Part shown: piece after piece, positions 1 through 8,958 of the stretch
How the letters are laid out: the number at the start of each line of letters is the position of its first letter
How positions within the stretch are numbered: the first letter of the stretch is position 1
Assembly (NCBI GenBank): GCA_024642525.1
Contig: JAHEAX010000001.1
Location: 1-64,000 of the forward strand
Reading direction: 5' to 3'
Length of the DNA: 64,000 nucleotides
Origin: Erythrobacteraceae bacterium
GTDB taxonomy: Bacteria; Pseudomonadota; Alphaproteobacteria; Sphingomonadales; Sphingomonadaceae
The notes under the pieces: model-generated
Databases searched by the model: none
What the model saw: only the letters and a program-made list of their open reading frames with translations
Told to the model about the DNA's origin: nothing
Program-made: the position numbers and the translations under genes

Positions 1-1
1 C

Positions 2-946
2 ATGAAACTTACCTCAATGTGTGCAGCATTTGCCCTCATGATCGGTTCATCGAGCATGGCATTTGCACAGGAAGCAAAGCCCGAAGCGCATCTGACTGAT
101 CTGGAAGCAAAGGAAGCCGGCCAGATACTCGGGGCGCTGGCCAATGATTACCGGTCAGACCCGATGGCGATCGACGGCTATTTCGGGATTTCGGTTGATG
201 GCGGGTGGTGGACCGTTTCGGCAAAGCGGGTCGAGACGCCCAGCAAGCGCGGGCGCTTGACTGACCACAAATTTGGCCCGCATGAAGTTACGATCACGCC
301 AGGCAAGCCCGACCGGCCGACTTATGTCTATGAGATTGCCGATATGAACGTGTTGCGGCTGATTGCCAGCGGCAAGGTCAATGCTGGCACTGCAGCGATG
401 CAATCATTCGAATCCGATGAAGTAGGCGTCGAGCAGGTTTCGATGGACGGATTTAAATTCAATTCCGGCGTGGAAGCTGAATTTTACCATCACCTGTCCC
501 ACTTCTTCACCACCGGTACTCCCGAGATAACCTATTTCGGTAGCGGCAATGCCCTCTCGACGCATGGGGCAGGCTTGACTTCGCTTCACACGATGAAGGG
601 TACGCGGGTCGGCTATTTCTCGATGGCTCCACAGGATGTCGCCAACGGGGATCCGCAGCTGAGTTTCGGCCAGATGCCAAACCTGTTTATCGTGACCAAG
701 GGCAAGGGCCGCGCATTTCTGGGCGATCATGACATGAAAATTCGCGCAGGCATGAGCATTTTCGTCCCGCCATTCGTGCGCCACGAGATTGTGAATGACG
801 GAACAGAGCCGCTGGAAGGCGTCATCGTGCTCTACGGCGACAATAGCGACTTCGCCTTTGGCACGTCCTACCCGGCGTTTCTGCAGGACCTGAACACGTT
901 CTATTCCAATTACGAGTTCAGGAAAACGACGATGCCAGCGGAATAG
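2..946 (+). CDS. Secreted cupin-domain protein
   Basis: 314 residues. The N-terminus is a standard signal peptide ending near AFAQ, so the product is probably periplasmic. About residues 220-290 form a single cupin barrel: the second cupin motif is visible as G, then PPFVRH, then E and N (around 250-265), but the first motif lacks a clear HxH pair, so metal binding is uncertain. The first 200 residues match no family I recognise. The start is taken as the ATG at the second base of the window because a signal peptide follows directly; anything upstream is outside the window. It reads toward the convergent regulator gene. Function unknown; a sugar- or small-molecule-binding or enzymatic cupin are both possible. 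Confidence 0.7.
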   Translation: MKLTSMCAAFALMIGSSSMAFAQEAKPEAHLTDLEAKEAGQILGALANDYRSDPMAIDGYFGISVDGGWWTVSAKRVETPSKRGRLTDHKFGPHEVTITPGKPDRPTYVYEIADMNVLRLIASGKVNAGTAAMQSFESDEVGVEQVSMDGFKFNSGVEAEFYHHLSHFFTTGTPEITYFGSGNALSTHGAGLTSLHTMKGTRVGYFSMAPQDVANGDPQLSFGQMPNLFIVTKGKGRAFLGDHDMKIRAGMSIFVPPFVRHEIVNDGTEPLEGVIVLYGDNSDFAFGTSYPAFLQDLNTFYSNYEFRKTTMPAE

Positions 947-986
947 GCGAAGCCTTGCCCCGCATCATCTGGCCAAGTCCCCGCGC

Positions 987-2390
987 CTAGCGATTCGCAA
1001 AGGCGTAGGGGGCTTGCCCGCGGTGATAATCATCGGGCAGCAATTGCCTGCCAATTGGCGGCGCAGAACGTGCAGTGCAATCAATCCGTTGGCACAGGCG
1101 GCAAGTCACACCGATAGGGGTTGCCTGGTCTATGGAAAGGTCAGGCTGCTTTCTGGTGTAGATCAGCCGGTGCGCATGTTCTGCCGCGCAGCCCAGTGCC
1201 ACCGCCCGTTCCACCTTGGCGATGCCGAAACCGCCGCCGCCTGATGTCACAGTGCGCGCAATGGAAAAAAAGCGATTGCCATCGGGCAGTTCCAGCCATT
1301 GTGTCAGTATCTGGCGCGGCTCGGAAAAGGTCTGGTGAACGTTCCAGAGCGGGCAGCCGCCGCCATGTCTTGCAAAAGGGAAGCCTGCGCCGTCGAGGCG
1401 TTTTGACACATTACCCGCACGGTCCAGACGTATGAAGAAGAATGGCACACGTTCCTGCCCGGGCTTTTGCAGGGTGGTCAGCCTGTGTGCGACCTGTTCA
1501 AAGCTGGTTCCGAATGAACGGGCGAGGGCTTCCACATCATAGGCCTTCGCATCAGCGGCCCTCGCGAATGCATCATAGGGCATGACAATGGCCGCCGCGC
1601 CATAACTCGCCAGTGCACGTCGCAGTAATGGCAATCCTGCTTCGCTGATCGCCTGGGCTTCTTTCAAAACGGCATCGATCTGGCTGCGCAGCTCGATATA
1701 GGCAAGCTGCGTGGCAATCTGGAAATTCTGGCTAGCCGTATCCAGCCCGTCATCCAGCCAGATTTCGTCGCGGTGGCGGTCAAACCGCCGCAATGTGTCA
1801 CCCATCACATCTGATGGCACCATGCGCAGGCGCAGGCCATGCCGTGTCATCAAATGGCTTGCCAATCCGCCTGCTTCCTCTGCCTTGCGGGCAATGGCTT
1901 CTGCGCCTTCATCCAGCGCGGGGAAGCAGTTGCGGCGCGCGGCAAGGAAGCGCTGCACCTCCGCCACCGGGTCAGCAACGGTTTCCTCGCCATGACCCGT
2001 GCCCTTGTCGGCCAGTTCCAGCTGGCGTTCGGCCCATGCCGTGTAAAGGCGCAGGACAGCCTCGCTAACACCGGGGAAGTTAATGGCGACATCGGATATT
2101 TCGAGAGCGCGCAGATCGATATCGGCAAACAGCGGGTCTTTCAGCGCAACGGCAAGTCGAGCCTGGTAATCCGAACTGTCATCCGTGGTGAGGTCTGACA
2201 GGTCGAGTGAATAGGTTTTCGCCAGTCGCAGCAGGATGTCCGCTGTCAGCGGGCGCTGGTTTCGCTCCATCAGGGCGACATAGGATGGCGATATGTCGAG
2301 ATCCTTCGCAACCTGGGCCTGTGTAAGACCGAGTTCACGGCGGAGGCGGCGCAGGCGAGGGCCAAGATAGACGGAGCGAGGTGTAGCCAT
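987..2390 (-). CDS. XRE-family short-chain fatty acyl regulator (ScfR/RamB type)
   Basis: 467 residues. Residues about 10-65 are a classic helix-turn-helix (RRELGLTQAQVAKDLDISP). The middle corresponds to the IrrE/ImmA-like domain, but where peptidases carry HExxH this protein has QLAYIE, so it is not a zinc protease. The C-terminal DUF2083-like region holds a cysteine cluster, TCRLCQRIDCTAR, near residues 425-440. Known relatives (ScfR, RamB) control glyoxylate-cycle and propionate genes and are thought to sense acyl-CoA. It is divergent from isocitrate lyase across 146 bp carrying inverted repeats, which supports local control of aceA. The target is inferred from position and family. Confidence 0.85.
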   Translation of the reverse strand: MATPRSVYLGPRLRRLRRELGLTQAQVAKDLDISPSYVALMERNQRPLTADILLRLAKTYSLDLSDLTTDDSSDYQARLAVALKDPLFADIDLRALEISDVAINFPGVSEAVLRLYTAWAERQLELADKGTGHGEETVADPVAEVQRFLAARRNCFPALDEGAEAIARKAEEAGGLASHLMTRHGLRLRMVPSDVMGDTLRRFDRHRDEIWLDDGLDTASQNFQIATQLAYIELRSQIDAVLKEAQAISEAGLPLLRRALASYGAAAIVMPYDAFARAADAKAYDVEALARSFGTSFEQVAHRLTTLQKPGQERVPFFFIRLDRAGNVSKRLDGAGFPFARHGGGCPLWNVHQTFSEPRQILTQWLELPDGNRFFSIARTVTSGGGGFGIAKVERAVALGCAAEHAHRLIYTRKQPDLSIDQATPIGVTCRLCQRIDCTARSAPPIGRQLLPDDYHRGQAPYAFANR

Positions 2391-2401
2391 GGGCCGACCA
2401 T

Positions 2402-2447
2402 TGCACCGTTTGTGCAGATATTACAACTGTACAATGAAACTTTGTAA
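2402..2447. promoter_or_regulatory. Inverted repeats in the scfR-like/aceA divergent promoter
   Basis: The 146-bp gap between the divergent regulator and isocitrate lyase contains TGCAC-N5-GTGCA (2402-2416) and TTACAA-N15-TTGTAA (2421-2426 and 2442-2447). Either could be the binding site of the adjacent regulator. RamB sites described in actinobacteria are also AT-rich runs around CTTTGCAAA, and AACTTTGTAA here is similar. This is inference from symmetry and position only. Confidence 0.45.
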
Positions 2448-2536
2448 GGAAAGACAACTCAACTTCGCAGCATCTCGCAACTCCGAAACGGTCTGGTATC
2501 TCGCCATCATCAAAATTCAAAAATCAAAGGCGTGAC

Positions 2537-4132
2537 ATGACCTATTCGACTGACATCTCGCAAACGGAAGAACTTATCCGTAATCACAACGGCGCGTGGG
2601 ACGGGATCAGCGGCGAATCCGTCGCCCGTATGCGTGCCCAGAACCGGTTTCGCACCGGCCTCGACATTGCCCGTTACACTGCCGGGATCATGCGGCGGGA
2701 TATGGAAGCCTATGATGCTGACCCCGCCAATTACACCCAGTCGCTGGGTTGCTGGCACGGCTTCATCGGTCAGCAGAAGCTGATTTCTATCAAAAAGCAT
2801 TTCGGAAGCACCAAGGGCCGTTATCTTTACCTGTCCGGCTGGATGGTTGCTGCGCTGCGCAGCGAATTCGGCCCGCTGCCCGATCAGTCCATGCATGAAA
2901 AGACATCGGTCCCTGCGCTGATTGAGGAACTTTATACATTCCTGAAGCAGGCAGATGCCCGCGAACTGGGCATGATGTTCCGCGATCTGGACGCCGCGCG
3001 TGATGCTGGCGACCAGGTTCGTGCTGCCAAGATTCAGCATTCGATCGACAATTACGAAACCCACGTGGTTCCCATCATCGCGGACATTGACGCTGGATTC
3101 GGCAATGCCGAAGCGACTTATCTGCTGGCCAAGAAGATGATCGAAGCAGGTGCGTGCGCCCTGCAAATCGAAAACCAGGTTTCTGATGAAAAGCAGTGCG
3201 GCCATCAGGACGGCAAGGTTACCGTTCCGCATGAAGACTTCCTCGCGAAGATCCGTGCGTGCCGTTACGCCTTCATGGAAATGGGCGTTGAAGATGGCAT
3301 CATCGTTGCGCGCACGGATTCGCTGGGTGCCGGCCTTACCAAGCAGATCGCCTATGTCCGCGAGGCGGGCGACATTGCCGACCAGTACAATAGCTACCTC
3401 GATTGCGAGGAAGTCGACCCGGCCAATCTTGGCCATGGCGATGTTCTGATCAGCCGTGATGGCAAGTTGATGAAGCCGAAGCGTCTTCCATCCAACCTCT
3501 ACCAGTTCCGCGCCGGAACGGGTGAAGACCGCTGCGTTCTCGACTGCATCAATTCGCTTCAGAACGGCGCAGACCTGCTCTGGATCGAAACGGAAAAGCC
3601 GCACATCGGCCAGATTGGCGGCATGGTGAACCGCATCCGCGAAGTCATCCCCAATGCCAAGCTGGTCTATAACAATTCACCCAGCTTCAACTGGACGCTG
3701 AACTTCCGTCAACAGGTGTTCGATGCCTGGAGCGAAGCCGGCAAGGACGTTTCGGCTTATGACCGCGACAAGCTGATGAGCGTTGATTACGATCTGAGCG
3801 AACTGGCTGCCGAAGCTGATGAACGTATTCGCACCTTCCAGCGCGATGCAGCAGCACAGGCTGGCATCTTCCACCACCTGATCACTCTGCCGACGTATCA
3901 CACGGCTGCGCTCAGCACCGATAATCTGGCCAAGGAATATTTCGGTGAGCAGGGCATGTTGGGCTACGTCAAGAACGTCCAGCGGCAGGAAATCCGTCAG
4001 GGTATTGCCTGTGTTCGCCACCAGAATATGTCGGGCAGCGATGTTGGCGACGATCACAAGGAATATTTCGCTGGCGAAGCGGCTTTGAAAGCCGGCGGCG
4101 TCCATAATACGATGAACCAGTTCGTGGCCTGA
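2537..4132 (+). CDS. aceA: Isocitrate lyase
   Basis: Cleaves isocitrate to glyoxylate and succinate, the first step of the glyoxylate shunt for growth on acetate or fatty acids. 531 residues, matching the longer isocitrate lyase subfamily (Pseudomonas type) rather than the roughly 430-residue E. coli type. The catalytic cysteine lies in KQCGH at about residue 221, followed by a mutase/lyase barrel with DADAGFG-like and ARTDS motifs (DIDAGFG, ARTDSLGAG). An AAAGG ribosome site sits six bases before the ATG. Malate synthase is not in the window. Likely controlled by the divergent ScfR-type regulator. A hairpin terminator follows. Confidence 0.97.
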   Translation: MTYSTDISQTEELIRNHNGAWDGISGESVARMRAQNRFRTGLDIARYTAGIMRRDMEAYDADPANYTQSLGCWHGFIGQQKLISIKKHFGSTKGRYLYLSGWMVAALRSEFGPLPDQSMHEKTSVPALIEELYTFLKQADARELGMMFRDLDAARDAGDQVRAAKIQHSIDNYETHVVPIIADIDAGFGNAEATYLLAKKMIEAGACALQIENQVSDEKQCGHQDGKVTVPHEDFLAKIRACRYAFMEMGVEDGIIVARTDSLGAGLTKQIAYVREAGDIADQYNSYLDCEEVDPANLGHGDVLISRDGKLMKPKRLPSNLYQFRAGTGEDRCVLDCINSLQNGADLLWIETEKPHIGQIGGMVNRIREVIPNAKLVYNNSPSFNWTLNFRQQVFDAWSEAGKDVSAYDRDKLMSVDYDLSELAAEADERIRTFQRDAAAQAGIFHHLITLPTYHTAALSTDNLAKEYFGEQGMLGYVKNVQRQEIRQGIACVRHQNMSGSDVGDDHKEYFAGEAALKAGGVHNTMNQFVA

Positions 4133-4159
4133 TCGGCCCAATTTTCCTGGGGAGGAAGG

Positions 4160-4203
4160 GGCCCGTCGCGGTGCGAAAGCATTGCGGCGGGCCTCCTCGT
4201 TTG
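4160..4203 (+). terminator. Hairpin terminator after aceA
   Basis: GGCCCGTCGC (4160-4169) pairs with GCGGCGGGCC (4184-4193) with one G-T wobble, followed by TCCTCGTTT. The T tract is weak, so termination may be partial. Confidence 0.5.
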
Positions 4204-4293
4204 TGGTCCATGCCACCGGTTTCGCATTTGCATGGGCGCCAAAGCGTGCAATGTCTGGTGCAGTGTCAAACAGCACGGAATATCACCGCCCTG

Positions 4294-4911
4294 ATGCCGG
4301 AAGAGCCTGACCAGGATATTGACGATCTGATTGTCCATACCGTGCTCAACAACGGTTTGCCGGTGTGCATCAGGACGGTTACGGCCGATGATGAAACCCG
4401 CTTGCGGCAGGGCATTGGGCAAATGTCTGAAAAATCACGTTACCTGCGCTTCTTCTCCGGATTTTCAACGCCGCCGGACCGGGTGATTAACCAGTTGCTG
4501 GACGTGGACGGGCACACCCATATTGCATGGGGTGCTATCCTGACTGACCATCCTGAAAAGCTGGCAATCGGCGCAGTTCATGCCATCCGCAGCAGCGAAG
4601 ACCAGCCCAATGCGGAATTTTCAGTCGCGGTGCTGGATGATTATCAAGGGCAGGGATTGAGCAGGCTGCTGACCGCGACCCTGCTGATAAATTGCCAGGT
4701 CGAAGGCATGACGACGCTCGATGTGCAGACATTGTCTGAAAACCGTGCCGCAATTTCCTTCGTAAAATCGCTGGGCGGCGAAAGGCGGGGCACGCAATCC
4801 TTCCTGTCCGATTTCCAGCTGGATATCGAAACGGCAATAGAGGCTTTGCGGCAGGAAGAAGATACGCCGGGCTTGCCCGCCGTATTGTCCGCTTTCGATG
4901 CCTATCGCTAA
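4294..4911 (+). CDS. GNAT-family N-acetyltransferase
   Basis: 205 residues from the ATG at 4294; an in-frame upstream extension exists, but it runs through the aceA terminator hairpin, so the later start is preferred. The acetyl-CoA pyrophosphate loop is visible as DDYQGQGLSRLL at about residues 113-124. N-terminal text (CIRTVTADDETRLRQGI) matches GNAT domains fused to or associated with acyl-CoA or protein acetylation enzymes, but no specific substrate can be given. It stands alone between aceA and the trehalose operon on the same strand. No clear ribosome site is visible. Confidence 0.75.
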   Translation: MPEEPDQDIDDLIVHTVLNNGLPVCIRTVTADDETRLRQGIGQMSEKSRYLRFFSGFSTPPDRVINQLLDVDGHTHIAWGAILTDHPEKLAIGAVHAIRSSEDQPNAEFSVAVLDDYQGQGLSRLLTATLLINCQVEGMTTLDVQTLSENRAAISFVKSLGGERRGTQSFLSDFQLDIETAIEALRQEEDTPGLPAVLSAFDAYR

Positions 4912-5010
4912 TCCGCAGCCGCCGATCCTGCCCGAGGCTGGCGAAATGAGGCACTTGCGCATTCGTATTCGCGTTTGACCCCTGCCGCTCAATCCTTAAG
5001 ACAATCGGCA

Positions 5011-5754
5011 ATGGCAGTTCATGGCACTCTCCTACCACCGCCGCCGCTTTTGAAGTTGACGGAACAAGGAGCAGTTGCGCTTTTCCTCGATTTTGATGGC
5101 ACTCTGGTCGGTATTGCCGAGACGCCCGATGCCATTCGTGTTGCAGATACATTGGGGAAAAGGCTTGAATCGCTCGCCGAACGCATGGCGGGGCGGCTTG
5201 CGCTGGTAAGCGGCCGGTCGTTGGAAGACCTGGCCACTCATCTTGGAAAACCGGCAATTTTTCGGGCCGGCTCGCATGGGGCGGCGCTGATTGATCCATC
5301 ACATGATATGATTGGCCAGCCTCCTGAAAAGCTGCCGGCAAAGGTGACAGATGCGTTGTCGGAATTTGCCGACAGTCAGGAACTCCATTTCGAGGCGAAA
5401 AGCCACGGCGCCGCGCTTCACTATCGCGCAAGGCCGGAAATGCAGGCGACGGCAGAAGAATTTGCAGCCGGTCTGGCCCGTGCGCATGACCTTGAGATCA
5501 AGACCGGCAAGCTGGTGGTCGAACTTGTCCGGCCCGGCGGCGGCAAGGCATGCGCTGTGCACATTCTGATGCAGCAGTCGCTATTTGCAGCGTCTGTGCC
5601 GGTATTCATCGGAGACGATGTCACCGACGAAGACGGGTTCGCGGCAGCCAACACGCTGGGCGGTTTCGGAATTGCGGTGGGGGAACGTAAATCCGCGGCT
5701 GCGCGCTATCACCTTCAGACAATCGAGGACGTTCATCAATGGTTGAAGCTGTGA
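5011..5754 (+). CDS. otsB: Trehalose-6-phosphate phosphatase
   Basis: Removes phosphate from trehalose 6-phosphate. 247 residues in a HAD fold: nucleophile motif FLDFDGTL near residue 20, VSGRS near 65, GSHGAAL near 87, and the metal-binding motif FIGDDVTDEDGF near 200. The ATG at 5011 is chosen over a TTG 36 bases upstream. The 3' end overlaps the GH15 gene by 16 bases, indicating one transcript otsB-GH15-otsA. No EcfG-type promoter is visible upstream. Cytoplasmic, osmoprotection or stress. Confidence 0.93.
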   Translation: MAVHGTLLPPPPLLKLTEQGAVALFLDFDGTLVGIAETPDAIRVADTLGKRLESLAERMAGRLALVSGRSLEDLATHLGKPAIFRAGSHGAALIDPSHDMIGQPPEKLPAKVTDALSEFADSQELHFEAKSHGAALHYRARPEMQATAEEFAAGLARAHDLEIKTGKLVVELVRPGGGKACAVHILMQQSLFAASVPVFIGDDVTDEDGFAAANTLGGFGIAVGERKSAAARYHLQTIEDVHQWLKL

Positions 5755-7565
5755 CTGCGCTTGCAAAAACCGGTCAATCCAGCCTTGAGCTTTGGCCGAT
5801 CGGCAATTGCCAGGTCAGCGGGCTGATCGACCGGCAGGGCGCGCTTGTGTGGGGTTGCCTGCCACGGGTGGATGGCGACCCTGTTTTCTGCGCCTTGCTG
5901 AACGGTGACAGGAGCGATTCTGGCGTCTGGCGATTTGAACTTGAAGACCAGAAATCTGCCACCCAGTCTTATGATCGCAATACGGCAACATTGGTGACAA
6001 GGCTGGAATCGGCAGACGGAAGCGCGGTCGAAATCCGCGATTTCTGTCCCCGCTTCGAACGTTCGGGCCGCATGTATCGCCCCGTGGCCTATGCCCGTAT
6101 CGTCCGGCCTGTTGCCGGCATTCCGCGTATTCGTGTCATCCTGCACCCTATGTCAAATTATGGCGCCAAGGTGGCCGAAACGACCCACGGCACCAACCAT
6201 ATCCGCTACATGGTGAGCGGCCATGCCATTCGTTTAAGCACGGATGCACCGGTTGGTTATGTGCTGGAATCGCGGTTTTACCGCGTCGAAAGCGACCAGC
6301 ATTTCTTCCTCGGCCCGGACGAGCCTTTCGTGGGTAATCTGCGTTCGGAACTGCGGCGCATGGACCAGGCTACTTCGCGATACTGGAAGCTGTGGGTGAG
6401 GGGGCTGCACATTCCGCTGGAGTGGCAGGACGAAGTCATCCGCTGCGCGATCGTGTTGAAACTGTGCCAGCATGAAGAAACAGGCGCGATTGTCGCTGCA
6501 CTGACCACTTCTGTGCCCGAAGCGCCATTCAGCGAACGCAACTGGGATTACCGATATTGCTGGATACGCGACTCCTATTACACCGTGCAGGCGCTCAACC
6601 GTCTGGGCGCGCTGGATGTTCTTGAAAAATATCTCGGATATCTTCGTAACATTGTCGACGGCGCACGTGGTGGACGCATCCAGCCGCTATATTCCGTTAT
6701 GGGCGAAAGCGAGCTTGATGAAGGCACGGCTGCCCATCTAGCCGGCTATCGCGGTATGGGGCCTGTGCGGCGCGGGAACGCTGCCTACAAGCAAGTTCAG
6801 TATGATTGTTATGGCCAGATCGTGCTGCCGACTGCGCAGGCGTTTTTCGACCGGCGTTTGCTGCGTATGGCGGATGACCACGACTTTGCCGCGCTGGAAG
6901 AAGTGGGTGAAAGCGCATGGGAAATGCACAACCAACCTGATGCCGGATTGTGGGAATTCAGGACAAGGCAGGAAGTCCATACCTATTCCGCCGTCATGTG
7001 CTGGGCCGCGTGTGACAGGCTGGCCAATGTTGCAGGCCATATCGGCAAGATCGACCGCCAGCAGCTGTGGAAGGAGCGCGCCGCGATCATCCGGGATACG
7101 ATCGAGCGCGAGGCCTGGGTGGAAAATGGTGAGGAAGGCGGACATTACGGTGCGTCTTTCGAAAGCGATTACCTCGATGCCAGCCTGCTCCAGATGGTCG
7201 AACTGCGCTTTCTCGACCCGGAAAACCCACGCTTCCAATCGACATTTGCCGCCATTGAAAAGACACTGCGGCGGGGTGAACATATGTTGCGCTATGCTGC
7301 CGAAGACGATTTTGGTGCGCCTGAAACCGCCTTTAACGTCTGCACGTTCTGGCTGATCGAAGCCCTGCATCTTGCGGGCCGCGATGCAGAAGCGCGCACT
7401 TTGTTCGAAGCCATGTTGAGCCATCGGACCCAATCGGGCCTGCTGTCAGAAGACCTTGATTATGAAACGGGCGAGTTGTGGGGCAACTTCCCGCAGACAT
7501 ATTCGCTGGTCGGTGTCATCAATTGCGCAGGCCTGCTTTCGCGATCGTGGAGCACGGTAAGGTGA
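5739..7565 (+). CDS. GH15 glycosidase (trehalase or glucoamylase type)
   Basis: 608 residues of glycoside hydrolase family 15. The N-terminal beta-sandwich (about 10-230) precedes an (alpha/alpha)6 barrel with NWDYRYCWIRDS near 267. The probable general acid is E406 in GLWEFR and the probable base E529 in GAPETAF, both intact. No signal peptide is present, so it is cytoplasmic. It overlaps otsB by 16 bases and the otsA GTG by 4. Actinobacterial GH15 members of this kind are trehalases, others are glucoamylases; in this operon trehalose is the likely substrate, but that is inference. Confidence 0.9.
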   Translation: MVEAVTALAKTGQSSLELWPIGNCQVSGLIDRQGALVWGCLPRVDGDPVFCALLNGDRSDSGVWRFELEDQKSATQSYDRNTATLVTRLESADGSAVEIRDFCPRFERSGRMYRPVAYARIVRPVAGIPRIRVILHPMSNYGAKVAETTHGTNHIRYMVSGHAIRLSTDAPVGYVLESRFYRVESDQHFFLGPDEPFVGNLRSELRRMDQATSRYWKLWVRGLHIPLEWQDEVIRCAIVLKLCQHEETGAIVAALTTSVPEAPFSERNWDYRYCWIRDSYYTVQALNRLGALDVLEKYLGYLRNIVDGARGGRIQPLYSVMGESELDEGTAAHLAGYRGMGPVRRGNAAYKQVQYDCYGQIVLPTAQAFFDRRLLRMADDHDFAALEEVGESAWEMHNQPDAGLWEFRTRQEVHTYSAVMCWAACDRLANVAGHIGKIDRQQLWKERAAIIRDTIEREAWVENGEEGGHYGASFESDYLDASLLQMVELRFLDPENPRFQSTFAAIEKTLRRGEHMLRYAAEDDFGAPETAFNVCTFWLIEALHLAGRDAEARTLFEAMLSHRTQSGLLSEDLDYETGELWGNFPQTYSLVGVINCAGLLSRSWSTVR

Positions 7566-8950
7566 GCCGCCTCGTCGTCATTTCGAACAGGGTTGCTGTC
7601 CCCAAAGCCCGCGGTGCAGCGGGCGCGCAGGGTGGGCTGGCAGGTGCACTCAATTCTGCTCTGAAAAAGAACGGGGGTATCTGGTTCGGCTGGTCAGGTG
7701 GGGAGGTCGACCAGTTCACCGGTAATATCTCCTTGCAGAGCACCGATGGCGTAACCACTGCCACCATGGATCTGGCATCGCAGGATGTTGAGGAATATTA
7801 CAATGGCTACGCCAATTCGACGCTGTGGCCACTTTTTCATTATCGCATCGACCTGACCGAATATGAACGCGAGTTCGGCAAGGGCTACGAGCGGGTCAAC
7901 GAACGATTTGCCGAGAGCGTGTCGCCGCTTATTGAAAAGGACGATCTGGTCTGGGTGCATGATTACCACCTCTTGCCGCTGGGCGAAAGATTGCGATCAC
8001 GCGGGCTCAGGAACAGGATCGGATTTTTCCTGCATATCCCGTGGCCGCCCACGCGCTTGTTCGTTTCTCTACCCTATCACGAGCGTTTGGTTCGCACGAT
8101 GCTCGACTATGATCTGGTCGGCTTCCAGACGCAGGAATGGCTCGAAAGCTTCCTCCATTATTGCCGCAAGGAACTGGGCGCCGAGGTGGACGAAGAAACC
8201 GGCAGGATCGAATTCGAGGGCCGCGTAGTCCATGCGCGCGCTTACCCGATCGGGATTGATTACGACCATTTGCAGCAGCAGGCAGCGACAGAAGAAGCGC
8301 GCCATGCCGAACAGCGTCTTCTGTCCAGCACCCGCCTGCGTACTGCCATGCTGGGCGTCGACCGGCTTGATTATTCAAAGGGACTGCCTGAACGCATCGA
8401 CGGCATTTCGCGTTTCTTCGACCAGAACCCGGACCGCGTGCGCGATCTTGTCTATATCCAGATTGCCCCGCCGAGCCGCGAAGACGTCGAATCCTACAAG
8501 AAAATCAGGCAGGAACTCGAACAGAAGACCGGCCAGATAAACGGCGCCCGGTCAGAAGTTGACCTCGTCCCTATCCGATATGTCAACAAGGGCCATTCGC
8601 TGGCGGAATTATGCGGCTTCTATCGCGCGGCAAAAATCGGCCTAGTCACCCCGCTGCGCGATGGCATGAACCTTGTGGCGAAGGAATATATTGCCGCGCA
8701 GGACCCCGAAGACCCGGGCGTTCTGATCCTGTCCCGCTTTGCCGGCGCCGCCATGCAAATGTCCGATGCAGTGCTGGTAAATCCGCATAGCCCCGATGAT
8801 TTGAGCCATGCCATCAAACAGGCGCTGGATATGCCCAAAGCCGAACGCAAGCGACGGTGGGACATTCTGATCGAGACCGTGCGGGAGGATAATGTTCAGC
8901 GCTGGACCGAAAATTTCACCGGAGACCTTGCAGCCCTGCCGCGTTCCTGA
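7562..8950 (+). CDS. otsA: Alpha,alpha-trehalose-phosphate synthase (UDP-forming)
   Basis: Joins UDP-glucose and glucose 6-phosphate to make trehalose 6-phosphate. 462 residues, the usual length for GT20 proteins. Motifs in order: RLVVISNRV at the start, GGLAGAL near 25, HDYHLLPLG near 133, FLHIPWPP near 155, and DRLDYSKGLPERI near 265. The GTG at 7562 overlaps the GH15 stop as GTGA; family alignment begins exactly there, so the longer in-frame extension is rejected. Last gene of the trehalose operon, converging on the receiver gene with only 8 bp between them. Confidence 0.95.
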   Translation: MSRLVVISNRVAVPKARGAAGAQGGLAGALNSALKKNGGIWFGWSGGEVDQFTGNISLQSTDGVTTATMDLASQDVEEYYNGYANSTLWPLFHYRIDLTEYEREFGKGYERVNERFAESVSPLIEKDDLVWVHDYHLLPLGERLRSRGLRNRIGFFLHIPWPPTRLFVSLPYHERLVRTMLDYDLVGFQTQEWLESFLHYCRKELGAEVDEETGRIEFEGRVVHARAYPIGIDYDHLQQQAATEEARHAEQRLLSSTRLRTAMLGVDRLDYSKGLPERIDGISRFFDQNPDRVRDLVYIQIAPPSREDVESYKKIRQELEQKTGQINGARSEVDLVPIRYVNKGHSLAELCGFYRAAKIGLVTPLRDGMNLVAKEYIAAQDPEDPGVLILSRFAGAAMQMSDAVLVNPHSPDDLSHAIKQALDMPKAERKRRWDILIETVREDNVQRWTENFTGDLAALPRS

Positions 8951-8958
8951 CTTTGGCT

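Noticed and set aside
2510-3604. Long minus-strand ORF of 364 codons
   Set aside because: Fully antisense to isocitrate lyase and produced by third-position GC bias; no family resemblance.
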